A stretch of DNA of 64,000 nucleotides from Candidatus Omnitrophota bacterium (GTDB taxonomy: Bacteria; Omnitrophota; Gorgyraeia; Zapsychrales; Zapsychraceae), in NCBI GenBank assembly GCA_020632495.1, contig JACKFL010000006.1, forward strand, positions 434,001 to 498,000, read 5' to 3'. Shown here piece by piece: positions 1 to 8,589 of the stretch. The notes beneath the pieces are model-generated. The model saw only the letters and a program-made list of their open reading frames with translations. It searched no databases and had not been told where the DNA came from. Numbering within the stretch: the first letter of the stretch is position 1; each line of letters starts with the position of its first letter. The position numbers were made by a program, and so were the translations under genes.

Positions 1-869
1 CCTATCTCGACGGGATTATCGTTTATGATCACCGGGGCAAAGAGCGCGGCTACTGGCCGCTGTGGAAGTTGTCCCGGAAACTGCGCGGCTACCGTTTCGA
101 CATGGCGATTGATTTTCAGAACAACCGCAAGAGCCACCTGCTCGCATTCCTGAGCATGGCGCGGGAAACTTACGGATTCGATAACGGCAAATGGTCGGGT
201 TTGCTGACCGATCCGGTCCCCAACGACAAACCGGACCTCCCGGCCGTGGCGCACCAGTTTCAGGTTTTGCAGGAACTTAAGATCACCTATGACCCGGAGC
301 AGCGTTTGGAGTTGTGGCCCACCAAACAGGACCGCCAGTACGTAGACGCCTTCTTCGACGAGGAATGGCTGGGAAACGCGCGTAATATCGTCGGAATCAA
401 TATCGCGGCATCCCCGAAGTGGGGGACCAAGAACTGGCCGCCCGAGTACATCGCGGAATTGTGCGACAAGCTGGCCGCCAAGAATGTCCGGGTGATCCTG
501 ACCGGATCGGACCGCGACCGGGAACTGGCCAAGTATATTCAGGAAAATGCCAAGTCCAAACCCACGGTGAGCGCGGGCAAGACCGATATCCTGCAACTGG
601 CGGCGCTGATCGAGCGCTGCAAAGTGTACATCACCCCGGATTCGGCGCCGCTGCACGTTGCCGCGGCCGTCCACACGCCGGTCATCGCGTTGTTCGGTCC
701 GACCGATTCCCAGCGGCACGTACCGCCCGCCGATCAGCTGGCGGTCTACCAGCGCAAATTGCCCTGCGCCCCGTGCTATTCGGGTCAATGCAAAATCCGG
801 ACGCACGATTGCATGCGCGAGATCAAACCGGAACACATTTTCAAGAAGGTGATGGCGCTGATATCCTGA
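1..869 (+). CDS. GT9 heptosyltransferase-like LPS glycosyltransferase, 5' truncated by window edge
   Basis: The reading frame is open from base 3, so the N-terminus lies outside the window; a TTG at 69 is internal rather than the true start. The visible part is the C-terminal two thirds of a GT-B fold family 9 glycosyltransferase, which adds heptose or a similar sugar to the LPS inner core on the cytoplasmic face of the inner membrane. Diagnostic are the nucleotide-sugar loop TPDSAPLHVAA near 634-666, the following ALFGPTDS, and a SPKWGTKNWP stretch near 412-438. A Cys-rich tail (CAPCYSGQC...C, about 766-813) is common in this family. It is followed one base later by a GT4 gene and then three more GT9 genes, so the cluster builds a core or short glycan. 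The exact sugar and acceptor cannot be read from sequence. Confidence 0.85.
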   Translation, partial: YLDGIIVYDHRGKERGYWPLWKLSRKLRGYRFDMAIDFQNNRKSHLLAFLSMARETYGFDNGKWSGLLTDPVPNDKPDLPAVAHQFQVLQELKITYDPEQRLELWPTKQDRQYVDAFFDEEWLGNARNIVGINIAASPKWGTKNWPPEYIAELCDKLAAKNVRVILTGSDRDRELAKYIQENAKSKPTVSAGKTDILQLAALIERCKVYITPDSAPLHVAAAVHTPVIALFGPTDSQRHVPPADQLAVYQRKLPCAPCYSGQCKIRTHDCMREIKPEHIFKKVMALIS

Positions 870-870
870 T

Positions 871-1962
871 ATGAACGTGATGCTTTTGACAACTCATTTG
901 AACGCCGGGGGGATCACCAGTTATCTGCAGACCCTTTGCCGGGGGCTGACTGCTGACGGGCACGGTGTGTGGCTGGTTTCGTCGGGCGGCGAGCGTGCAG
1001 TAGATTTTGAAGCTATGGGCTGTCGGCTGGTAACGCGGGATATCAGGACAAAATCCGAGCTCAGTCCGAAAATTTATGCCGTCCTGGGTGATCTCAAGGA
1101 CATCATTCTGCGCGAGAAGATAGAGGTGCTGCACGCGCACACCCGGATCACCCAGGTGATGGCGACCTGGCTGCGGCGCATGAGCGGCCGGCCCAACATA
1201 GCGACCTGTCATGGATTCTTTAAGACGCGCTGGAACCGGAGACTGTTTCCCTGTTGGGGGGTCCGGACGATTGCAATCAGTGAACCCGTGGTGCGACATT
1301 TGACCGGGGACTTTCGCTGTCCGCCCGAGACGGTCACGCTGATCCCCAACGGCATCGACCTGGAACGTTTTTTTGTGGCCGCGGACGAAGATCGCACGGC
1401 CTGCCGTGAACGCCACGGCCTGGGTGACGAACCGATCGTCGGGATTATCGCGCGATTGTCCGACGTGAAGGGGATCGATATCCTGATCGAGGCTATCCCC
1501 CGGGTCAAAGAACGGATTCCCGACGTAAAACTTGTCATTATGGGAGAGGGCCGCGAGGAACAGGCCTTGAAAGAGCAGGTTCGCCAAAGGCAACTGGAAG
1601 GCACCGTCTGTTTTTATTCGGGCGTGGATGACATGGCGCTGTGTCTGAATATGTTTGATGTGTTCGTTATGCCGTCGCGGCAGGAAGGATTGGGGCTGTC
1701 GGTGCTGGAGGCCCAAGCATGCGGATTGTGCGTGGTTGCCTCACGGGTCGGCGGGTTGGTCTCCATCATTGAGGACGGAGAGACGGGATTTCTCGTCGAC
1801 CCGCAGGATCCCGTTGCGCTGGCGGCGCGCATCACGGCCGTGTTGACTGACGATTTCACGCGCCGCAAGGTCGGCCGTCAGGCCCGTGCGCGGGTAGGTG
1901 AACATCACGCGGCGTCACGCATGGTGGCCGAGACTGTAAAGGTGTATCGGGAGGTGATATAA
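871..1962 (+). CDS. GT4-family glycosyltransferase
   Basis: A 363-residue GT-B retaining glycosyltransferase of family 4. The N-terminal acceptor domain begins with LTTHLNAGGITSYL, the glycine-rich loop typical of GT4 enzymes. A linker HGFF and the IPNGIDLERF element at about residues 155-165 mark the interdomain region. The donor-binding domain carries the E-x7-E type motif in EGLGLSVLEAQACG near residue 272. It starts one base after the preceding GT9 gene stops and ends three bases before the next, so it is co-transcribed with LPS core genes. A cytoplasmic role in extending the core or O-glycan from a nucleotide-sugar donor is likely; donor and linkage are not predictable. Confidence 0.88.
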   Translation: MNVMLLTTHLNAGGITSYLQTLCRGLTADGHGVWLVSSGGERAVDFEAMGCRLVTRDIRTKSELSPKIYAVLGDLKDIILREKIEVLHAHTRITQVMATWLRRMSGRPNIATCHGFFKTRWNRRLFPCWGVRTIAISEPVVRHLTGDFRCPPETVTLIPNGIDLERFFVAADEDRTACRERHGLGDEPIVGIIARLSDVKGIDILIEAIPRVKERIPDVKLVIMGEGREEQALKEQVRQRQLEGTVCFYSGVDDMALCLNMFDVFVMPSRQEGLGLSVLEAQACGLCVVASRVGGLVSIIEDGETGFLVDPQDPVALAARITAVLTDDFTRRKVGRQARARVGEHHAASRMVAETVKVYREVI

Positions 1963-1965
1963 AGG

Positions 1966-2988
1966 ATGGCCGGCATCCTGGTGGTCAATGTTAACTGGCT
2001 GGGCGACGTAATCTTCTCGGCGCCGGTCTTTCGCGCGTTGCGGGAGGCGCAGCCCGACGCGCATATCGCCTGCCTGGCGGTACCGCGGGTCGAGGAGATC
2101 CTGCGCTGCATTCCCGAAATCGACGAGGTGATTCCCTACGACGAATCCGGCGCGGACAAAGGCGTGGGGGCCAAACTGCGTCTGGTGCGCCGGATCAAAC
2201 GGCAGGGGTTCGACCATGCCTATTTACTGTCGCGTTCGTTGTCGCGCGCGGTCCTCATCCGGCTGGCCGGCATTCCGCAGCGTTTCGGCTACGAAAACAA
2301 AGGGCGGGGCCGTCTATTGACAGGCGTGACCCCGCCGCCGACCGAACAGCTGCATCGCAGCGATTACTATCTCCGGGTGATCGAGGACGCCGGCGTGCCG
2401 GTCCGGGACCGTACGACACGCCTGCAACCGCCGGAGGCATCGGCCGAAAAGGTGACCCGGCTGCTTACGGAACACGGTCTGAGCGCCGGCGGGACCCGGA
2501 TCGTTGTCAATCCCGGCGGGAATTGGGATCTGAAGCGGTGGCCGCGCCGGTCATTTGCCCGGCTGATCGACAAGCTCGATGAACTGCCCGGAGCGCGGAT
2601 CATCATAACCGGTGCGCCGGACGATCGTGCGCTGGCCGCCGAAATCCTGGACATGGCCCGGCGCCCGCAGGCGGTGACCGATTTGACCGGACAACTAACC
2701 CTGACCGATTTGATCGCGTTTCTGGGCCATATCGATATTTTTATCTCGGCCGACTCCGGACCGCTGCACATCGCAGGCAGCGTCGGGACGACAACCGTGG
2801 GCATTTTCGGACCGACGCGGCCGGAATGGACCGGTCCGCGGGGGAGCGCGGAGGCGCACATCCTGCAACGGGATGTGGGCTGTAACCGGGAACCTTGTTA
2901 CTATCTGGAGTGTCCCGACAACTTTTGCATGCGGGCCGTCACGGTGGATGATGTTTTTTCGCGTATCCGACAAATCCAAAGTGCGTAA
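1966..2988 (+). CDS. GT9 heptosyltransferase (WaaF-like)
   Basis: A 340-residue complete GT9 protein and the best match in this cluster to ADP-heptose:LPS heptosyltransferase II. It opens with the canonical NWLGDVIFSAPVFRALRE, which places the acceptor-binding GD motif at residues 11-12. It has the donor loop SADSGPLHIAGS and the GIFGPTRPEWTGP segment near residues 265-290. The tail CNREPCYYLECPDNFCM is Cys-rich like its paralogue at the window edge. The protein would transfer heptose from ADP-heptose on the cytoplasmic side. The heptose kinase gene about 2 kb downstream fits ADP-heptose being the donor. The next gene overlaps its stop by 8 bases. Confidence 0.85.
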   Translation: MAGILVVNVNWLGDVIFSAPVFRALREAQPDAHIACLAVPRVEEILRCIPEIDEVIPYDESGADKGVGAKLRLVRRIKRQGFDHAYLLSRSLSRAVLIRLAGIPQRFGYENKGRGRLLTGVTPPPTEQLHRSDYYLRVIEDAGVPVRDRTTRLQPPEASAEKVTRLLTEHGLSAGGTRIVVNPGGNWDLKRWPRRSFARLIDKLDELPGARIIITGAPDDRALAAEILDMARRPQAVTDLTGQLTLTDLIAFLGHIDIFISADSGPLHIAGSVGTTTVGIFGPTRPEWTGPRGSAEAHILQRDVGCNREPCYYLECPDNFCMRAVTVDDVFSRIRQIQSA

Positions 2989-3940
2989 GATCCTGGTGAT
3001 CTCCCTGTCGAATATCGGGGACGTGGTGCTGACCCTGCCGGTGGTCGATATTCTGCTGCGGGATTTTCCCGACGCGGCTGTATCCGTGGTGGTCGGACCC
3101 AAGGCTGAATCGTTACTGCGCGATAATCCGGTGCTGGCCGAGGTGATCGTACTGGACAAACACCAGTCGCGTTCAGCGCTGTGGACTTGGGTCGCGGAAT
3201 TGCGCCGGCGAAAATTCGATATGGTTATCGATTTGCGCAACTCGATGATCCCGTTTATGCTGATGGCCCGTTACATGACGCCGCCGGAGATGCGGCGGGT
3301 CAAGGGGCAACACATGCGGCGCAAGCATCTCGCGCGCCTGAGTACCGTCCATCAATTTACTGATGACAACGCGCCGCGCCGGTGCCTCACCGCGACCGCG
3401 TCCGACGCGGGGGCGGTGGATGCACTTTTGGGGGGATCCGGTTCAATTGTGGTGATGGCGCCCGGTTCGGCCGATCAGGCCAAGCGCTGGTCGCCGGCCG
3501 GTTTCGCGGCGGTAGCCAAATACCTGAAAAGCGAGTATGATCTAGGGATTGTTTTTCTCGGTGACCGTCATGATCAGGAGATCGCGGCGCGCATCACTGC
3601 CGGATTGGATGTTCCGGTCCTCGACCTGTGCGGCCGGACAACGCTGAGCCAATCCGCTGAGATTGTCCGGCGGGCGGCCGCGGCGGTCGTTAACGACAGC
3701 GCGGTCCTGCACCTGGCCGGGTATCACAATATTCCCACGGTTGCCTTGTTCGGATATACCGACCCGGTGAAGTACGGACCGTGGAGCGAACAGCGCGTCA
3801 TCGTGGCGCCGCAGGGCGCGCCGTTGCCGAAGGACAGCAGCACCGCGCGAAAAGTGGCGTATATTGAAAGCATTCCCCCGGAAGCGGTGATCAGCCGGCT
3901 GCGTTACACCGACGGGAGGATGAGGCTGGTGAACGAATAA
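2981..3940 (+). CDS. GT9 heptosyltransferase-like protein
   Basis: I place the start at GTG 2981, giving 319 residues that begin RKILVISLSNIGDVVLTLP, because GT9 proteins start directly with this strand. Upstream in-frame ATGs at 2873, 2948 and 2951 would add unrelated residues translated through the preceding gene. The donor-site loop is VNDSAVLHLAGYHNIP followed by ALFGYTDPVKYGPW, so the usual DSGP is replaced by DSAV. That divergence makes the donor sugar uncertain. It overlaps the upstream gene by 8 bases and the next by one base, consistent with translational coupling. Confidence 0.8.
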   Translation: MRKILVISLSNIGDVVLTLPVVDILLRDFPDAAVSVVVGPKAESLLRDNPVLAEVIVLDKHQSRSALWTWVAELRRRKFDMVIDLRNSMIPFMLMARYMTPPEMRRVKGQHMRRKHLARLSTVHQFTDDNAPRRCLTATASDAGAVDALLGGSGSIVVMAPGSADQAKRWSPAGFAAVAKYLKSEYDLGIVFLGDRHDQEIAARITAGLDVPVLDLCGRTTLSQSAEIVRRAAAAVVNDSAVLHLAGYHNIPTVALFGYTDPVKYGPWSEQRVIVAPQGAPLPKDSSTARKVAYIESIPPEAVISRLRYTDGRMRLVNE

Positions 3941-4983
3941 TGAAGACTTATCAAAACATCCTGGTTGTGCGCACCGACCGGATCGGGGACGTGATTCTGA
4001 CCACGCCGGCGATCAAGGCGCTGAAGGATAAATTTCCCCAGGCCCGCCTGACGGTGCTGGTGGCCCCGCTGACATACGATTTGTTGCACGGCCTGAAGTG
4101 GATCGATGAAATTATGGTGGATGACCGGGCCGGATTGAACAAGGGCATGATGGGATTCTTCCATCTGATTCACTCTCTGCGTCACAAGAAGTTCGATCTG
4201 GCTGTCGTCTTCCACACCAAACGCCGGACGAATCTGCTCTGTTTTCTGGCGGGCATTCCAAACCGGCTGGGATACCGCAACGGCAAGTACGGCTTTTTGC
4301 TTAACAGGCCCGTGGATGACGACCGGCATCACGGCCAAAAGCACGAGGCCGCCTATTGCATGGACCTGCTCGCCGCGGTGGGCGTCAAGGCCGGACCGCC
4401 CGAATTGGCGGTGGCCGTGCACGAGTCGTCCGAACAATGGGTGTTGGATTTTCTTAAAGGCAAGGGCGTGGAGCCTGCGCACCATCTCTACATCATACAT
4501 CCGGCTGCGAGTGATCCGGCCAAGCAGTGGCCCAGGGAAAATTTCGCCGAATTGATCGATGACCTCGCCAAACGGGACGCCAACGCGCGTTTTCTGATCG
4601 TCGGCGGCAAGGAGAACCAGCCCACCGCCCGGAATATCCAAAACAAAACCAATACCGAGGTCCTGGATACTTCGGGCCAGCTGACCATCCGCCAGCTGGT
4701 ATCCGTGATCAAGCACTGCCACATGCTGATCTCAAATGACTCCGGTCCGGTGCATATCGCCGCCGCGCTTAATACCCCGGTTGTCTCGATCTTTACCCGA
4801 AACCAGCCCGGAATCAACCCGCAGCGATGGGAGCCGCTGGGGGAGAAATCCAGGGTCGTCAGCGTGGCTCCGGACGCCGGTTCCGACTTCCGCAAAGCCC
4901 GCCCGTATGATCCTAACTGTATGAAACCTATACCAGTTAGGGACGTCGTTGCCGCGGTTGACGCGCTTTTGAAACTGTGTTAG
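3940..4983 (+). CDS. GT9 heptosyltransferase-like protein
   Basis: A 347-residue GT9 family member. The N-terminal VVRTDRIGDVILTTPAIKAL is canonical, and the donor loop SNDSGPVHIAAALNTP is intact. The usual FGPT element is replaced by IFTRNQPGINPQRW, so the donor pocket differs from WaaF or WaaC. Start ATG shares its A with the upstream TAA (overlap of one base). It is the last glycosyltransferase before a promoter inside its own 3' end that appears to start the heptose/Kdo operon. The role is addition of a sugar to LPS core; the specificity is unknown. Confidence 0.82.
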   Translation: MKTYQNILVVRTDRIGDVILTTPAIKALKDKFPQARLTVLVAPLTYDLLHGLKWIDEIMVDDRAGLNKGMMGFFHLIHSLRHKKFDLAVVFHTKRRTNLLCFLAGIPNRLGYRNGKYGFLLNRPVDDDRHHGQKHEAAYCMDLLAAVGVKAGPPELAVAVHESSEQWVLDFLKGKGVEPAHHLYIIHPAASDPAKQWPRENFAELIDDLAKRDANARFLIVGGKENQPTARNIQNKTNTEVLDTSGQLTIRQLVSVIKHCHMLISNDSGPVHIAAALNTPVVSIFTRNQPGINPQRWEPLGEKSRVVSVAPDAGSDFRKARPYDPNCMKPIPVRDVVAAVDALLKLC

Positions 4984-4986
4984 AAT
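4958..4986 (+). promoter_or_regulatory. Sigma70-type promoter upstream of the heptose kinase/Kdo/Lpt operon
   Basis: TTGACG (4958-4963), a 17-base spacer, and TAGAAT (4981-4986), with TGT just before the -10 giving an extended -10. Each hexamer matches consensus at five of six positions. It lies across the stop codon of the preceding glycosyltransferase gene. Transcription would begin near 4993, leaving about 50 bases of leader before the kinase start at 5045. This is the largest gap in the first 10 kb, which supports a real transcription start. Confidence 0.65.
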
Positions 4987-5044
4987 CGAACGTTTTTCCA
5001 CTACACTATCATACGCCATATCAACATTTTAGCTTCCCGGATGC

Positions 5045-6079
5045 ATGAGAAATTACCGCTCTGTCATATCCAAGTTCCCTAAGCAGTCTATATTGGTGAT
5101 CGGAGACCTGATTCTCGATCAGTATATCCGGGGGAGCGTTTCGCGCATTTCGCCTGAAGCCCCCGTACCTGTTGTCCTGCAACAGGATTCGTTTTACACG
5201 CCGGGAGGTGCCGCCAATGTGGCGCATAATCTCAGCGGACTTGGAGCGCAGGTCACCCTGATGGGGATCATCGGCAAAGACGACGAAGGCCAGATCCTGC
5301 TGAAGGATTTGAAGAAACGCAAAATCGATACCAAGGGTATCCTGGTGGACGCTCACCGGCCGACGGTGACTAAAACCCGGGTGATCGCCCAGCATCAGCA
5401 GGTGGTCCGGATCGATAAGGAAGACCTGGACCGTCCGCTCGCCGCGGGCGCCATCAAGAAGCTGCACGGATTTCTCGACCGGCATCTCAAGGAGTATGAC
5501 GCGGTAATCCTGTCCGACTACGGTAAGGGGTTGCTGACTGCGCAGACGGTGCAGCATGCGGTCACGCTGGCCCGGCAGCACAAGGTGATCATAACGGTCG
5601 ATCCCAAGGTCGAACACTTTGATTATTACCGCCGGGTCACGGCCATCACGCCGAACCTCAAGGAGACCGAAAACGCGATTCGCAGCATCAAGATCACCTC
5701 ACCGGAGCTGTCGCAAAAGCTCGGCGTGAATTCCGACAAACTTCGCACGGACGAAGAGATCGATTGCGCCGGCCGGGAGCTGCTCAAGTGCCTTGAACTC
5801 GAATCCCTGCTGGTGACATTGAGCGAACGCGGCATGCGGCTGTTTGAGAAAGGCCGCCGTCCGGTGTCGATTAAGACCAAGGCCATCGACGTCTTTGACG
5901 TCACCGGCGCGGGCGACGCGGTCATCTCCGTGTTCACGCTGGCTCTGGCCTGCGGGGCAAGCAAACCGCTCGCTGCTGATTTGGCAAACGTGGGCGCGGG
6001 AGTAGTTGTCGGAAAGCTGGGGGCCGTGGCCGTCACGAAAAAAGAATTGCTGGAAGCCCTCAGGGAGGGAGAAAAATGA
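5045..6079 (+). CDS. rfaE1: D-glycero-beta-D-manno-heptose-7-phosphate kinase (HldE kinase domain only)
   Basis: 344 residues of PfkB/ribokinase fold, matching the kinase half of HldE. It phosphorylates heptose 7-phosphate to the 1,7-bisphosphate on the route to ADP-heptose for LPS core. Visible signatures are VIGDLILDQYIRG, SPEAPVPVV and GGAANVAHNL at the N-terminus. Near residues 285-291 is VTGAGDAVIS, holding the catalytic Asp; GDTV is the more usual form. The adenylyltransferase half of HldE is absent, so a separate HldC-type enzyme must be encoded elsewhere. The start ATG at 5045 follows a promoter-bearing gap, and the stop overlaps kdsB by four bases. Confidence 0.9.
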   Translation: MRNYRSVISKFPKQSILVIGDLILDQYIRGSVSRISPEAPVPVVLQQDSFYTPGGAANVAHNLSGLGAQVTLMGIIGKDDEGQILLKDLKKRKIDTKGILVDAHRPTVTKTRVIAQHQQVVRIDKEDLDRPLAAGAIKKLHGFLDRHLKEYDAVILSDYGKGLLTAQTVQHAVTLARQHKVIITVDPKVEHFDYYRRVTAITPNLKETENAIRSIKITSPELSQKLGVNSDKLRTDEEIDCAGRELLKCLELESLLVTLSERGMRLFEKGRRPVSIKTKAIDVFDVTGAGDAVISVFTLALACGASKPLAADLANVGAGVVVGKLGAVAVTKKELLEALREGEK

Positions 6080-6810
6080 ACGTGATCGGTGTCATTCCGG
6101 CGCGTTATGACTCGGTACGTTTTCCCGGCAAGGCCCTGGCCGAGATTGACGGCCGCCCGATGATTCAGCACGTGTACGAACGGGCCAGCCGGAGCCGAAG
6201 CCTGACGGAAGTGGTTGTCGCTTGTGACGATGAACGCATCAGAGACGCCGCGGCGGCGGCCGGGGCCCGGGTGATCATGACCCGTTCCGATCACTCCTGC
6301 GGAACGGACCGCATCGTTGAGGCGGTGCAGGGAATCGAAGCCGATATCATCGTCAATATTCAGGGAGATGAGCCGCTGATCCAGCCGGATATCATCGATA
6401 CGCTGGTGGCCTGTCTCGGCGAGGACTCACAGCAGGTCATGGCCACGGTGATCAAGAAGATCGAGGACCCGCGGGAAGTCGCCGATCCGAATGTGGTTAA
6501 GGTCGTCCTGGACAAACAGAACTTCGCGATTTATTTTTCGCGCTCCCCGATACCGTATAACCGGGCGGGCACACAGCTCACTTATCATAAGCATCTGGGA
6601 ATTTACGCCTACACCAAGTCTTTCTTGCTGATTTATGCCGCCCTGCCGAAAACCGCGCTGGAGCAGGCCGAGAGTCTGGAACAATTGCGCGCCATCGAGC
6701 ACGGATTCAAGATCAAGACCGTCACGACGCAGCATGAGAGCATCGGCGTGGACACGCCTGAAGATTTGGCAAAGGTGACGGCACTCATTAACGAAAGCAG
6801 GGGCACATGA
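6076..6810 (+). CDS. kdsB: 3-deoxy-manno-octulosonate cytidylyltransferase (CMP-Kdo synthetase)
   Basis: 244 residues, the usual KdsB length. It activates Kdo with CTP to CMP-Kdo, the donor for the lipid A-proximal sugars. Signatures are the nucleotide-binding VIPARYDSVRFPGK at residues 6-19, the conserved RSDHSCGTDRI near residues 74-84, and NIQGDEPLI near residue 95. The start overlaps the heptose kinase stop by four bases, and the stop overlaps kdsA by four bases. The run kdsB-kdsA-kdsD-kdsC encodes the whole Kdo pathway in one transcript. Confidence 0.96.
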   Translation: MNVIGVIPARYDSVRFPGKALAEIDGRPMIQHVYERASRSRSLTEVVVACDDERIRDAAAAAGARVIMTRSDHSCGTDRIVEAVQGIEADIIVNIQGDEPLIQPDIIDTLVACLGEDSQQVMATVIKKIEDPREVADPNVVKVVLDKQNFAIYFSRSPIPYNRAGTQLTYHKHLGIYAYTKSFLLIYAALPKTALEQAESLEQLRAIEHGFKIKTVTTQHESIGVDTPEDLAKVTALINESRGT

Positions 6811-7628
6811 AAAGCGTTCGTATCGGCGACATCCAGATAGGCGGGAAGAATCCGCTGGTCCTGATCGCGGGGCCGTGCGTGGTTGAAGACCGCGCAACCA
6901 CTCTCAAGATAGCCGCGGGCCTGAAACGCATCACGGACAAGCTCAAGGTCCCGTTGATTTTCAAGGCCAGCTACGACAAGGCGAACCGCACGTCGCTGAA
7001 TTCATACCGCGGTCCGGGCATCACCGCCGGTCTCGAGATATTGGAAGAGATCAAACACAAGTACGATGTTCCGGTGATCAGCGACGTCCACAATATCGGC
7101 GAGGTGGACCAGGCCGCCCGGGTCCTGGACGTACTGCAAATACCGGCCTTTTTGTGCCGGCAGACCGATCTGCTGGTTTGCGCGGGAAGCACGGGCAAGG
7201 TGGTCAATATTAAAAAGGGTCAGTTCCTGGCCCCGGAGAATATGCGCCAGGCTGCGGCGAAGGTGGCCAGCACCGGTAATAAAAGGATTTTGCTGACTGA
7301 GCGCGGCGCCAGTTTCGGCTATAATAACCTCGTCACCGATTTCCGGGCGTTGGCCATTTTGCGGGAAAGCGGATATCCGGTCGTGCTCGACGCCTCACAC
7401 AGCGTCCAACAACCCGGCGGGTTGGGGCATGCCTCAGGCGGTCGGCGCGAATTCATTCCGCTGCTGGCGCGCTGCGGTGTGGCGGCCGGCTGTGACGGAA
7501 TCTTTATGGAAGTCCACACGGATCCGGCCAAGGCCTTGTCGGACGGGCCGAATATGCTCCCGCTGCGGCAACTCGAAAACCTGCTCGCAGACCTGGTGGC
7601 GATCGACCGGATCGTCAGAAAGAAGTGA
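6807..7628 (+). CDS. kdsA: 3-deoxy-8-phosphooctulonate synthase
   Basis: 273 residues, a TIM-barrel enzyme of the DAHP/KDO8P synthase family. It condenses phosphoenolpyruvate with arabinose 5-phosphate. Recognisable blocks are LIAGPCVVED (residues 17-26), FKASYDKANRTS and DVHNIGEVDQAA, then the LDASHSVQQPGG loop near residues 196-207. The conserved Cys in AGPC is present, as in metal-dependent forms. Overlaps kdsB by four bases and is followed one base later by kdsD, whose product supplies arabinose 5-phosphate. Confidence 0.96.
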   Translation: MKSVRIGDIQIGGKNPLVLIAGPCVVEDRATTLKIAAGLKRITDKLKVPLIFKASYDKANRTSLNSYRGPGITAGLEILEEIKHKYDVPVISDVHNIGEVDQAARVLDVLQIPAFLCRQTDLLVCAGSTGKVVNIKKGQFLAPENMRQAAAKVASTGNKRILLTERGASFGYNNLVTDFRALAILRESGYPVVLDASHSVQQPGGLGHASGGRREFIPLLARCGVAAGCDGIFMEVHTDPAKALSDGPNMLPLRQLENLLADLVAIDRIVRKK

Positions 7629-7629
7629 T

Positions 7630-8589
7630 ATGTCCCTAAAGAAAGCACAGGAAGTCATCAAGATCGAGGCCCGCGAACTGCAGGCACTGGCCGGCCGGAT
7701 CAACCGAAATTTCAGCCGCGCGGTCAACATGATGGCCGAATGCCGGGGAAGGGTCGTGGTGACCGGTATGGGCAAGGCGGGATTGGTCGGCAGCAAGATT
7801 GCCGCGACCCTTTCGTCGACGGGAACGCCGAGCATCTCGATGCACAGTGCCGACGCCGTCCACGGAGACCTCGGTCAGGTCACGCAGCATGATGTCCTGA
7901 TTCTGATTTCGAAAAGCGGGGAGACCGACGAGACCAAACGCTTGCTTCCGCTGCTCAAGAAAATCGGCTGCAAGACGATCGCGATGACCGGCAATGTGAA
8001 ATCCAGCCTTGCCAAATACAGCGATGTGACGCTGGATGTCTCGGTTAAGCAGGAAGGCTGCCCGCTGGGGCTGGCCCCGATGGCCTCCACGACGGCTATG
8101 CTGGCCTGCGGCGATGCCCTGGCCGCGTGTCTGATCGTCAAGAAGGGATTTAAACGCGAGGACTTCGCTTTTTATCATCCGGCCGGAAGCTTGGGGCGGC
8201 AACTGCTGCTTAAAGTGGAAGATATTATGCGTAAGGGAGCAGCTTTTCCCAAAGTGCGGCAGACGACACCGGTCAAGCAGGTGTTGCTGGCCATCACCAA
8301 AGCGCGCTGCGGTTCCGCCTGTGTGACTGACCAGCGCGGCGTGCTGGTGGGCATCTTTACCGATGGGGACCTGCGCCGGCACATTGAATCCGATCCGGAC
8401 CTGCTCAACCTGCAGGTCAGCAAGGTTATGACTAAAAAGCCGGTCACCATCAATCAGGATAAGCTGGCCGCCGAGGCGCTGGCGCTGTTGAAGACTCGTA
8501 AAATCGACGAAGTTCCGGTCGTGGATGACAGTCACAAACCGGTCGGACTGTTGGATATCCAGGATCTCCTGAAGGTAGGTTTGCTGTGA
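7630..8589 (+). CDS. kdsD: Arabinose-5-phosphate isomerase
   Basis: Start chosen at ATG 7630, one base after the kdsA stop, giving 319 residues. Longer in-frame starts lie inside kdsA and are rejected. An N-terminal SIS sugar-isomerase domain (about residues 30-165) has VTGMGKAGLVGSKIAATL, STGTPS, the ADAVHGDLG block with the conserved His, and the phosphate-binding SKSGETDE. Two CBS domains follow (about 200-319). This matches KdsD/KpsF, which converts ribulose 5-phosphate to arabinose 5-phosphate for KdsA. The stop overlaps the GTG start of kdsC. Confidence 0.95.
   Translation: MSLKKAQEVIKIEARELQALAGRINRNFSRAVNMMAECRGRVVVTGMGKAGLVGSKIAATLSSTGTPSISMHSADAVHGDLGQVTQHDVLILISKSGETDETKRLLPLLKKIGCKTIAMTGNVKSSLAKYSDVTLDVSVKQEGCPLGLAPMASTTAMLACGDALAACLIVKKGFKREDFAFYHPAGSLGRQLLLKVEDIMRKGAAFPKVRQTTPVKQVLLAITKARCGSACVTDQRGVLVGIFTDGDLRRHIESDPDLLNLQVSKVMTKKPVTINQDKLAAEALALLKTRKIDEVPVVDDSHKPVGLLDIQDLLKVGLL

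Noticed and set aside
841..1716. Long minus-strand ORF opposite the GT4 gene
   Set aside because: It is antisense to a clear glycosyltransferase. Its translation is His/Arg/Pro-rich shadow sequence with no domain. The same applies to the many minus-strand frames opposite other genes, such as 56306-57454 and 61904-62842.
2873..2980. Longer start for the third GT9 gene
   Set aside because: The extra N-terminal residues are an out-of-frame reading of the preceding gene; homology begins at GTG 2981.
7429..7629. Longer N-terminus for kdsD
   Set aside because: The added residues come from the shifted frame of kdsA. Homology to the SIS domain begins after ATG 7630.
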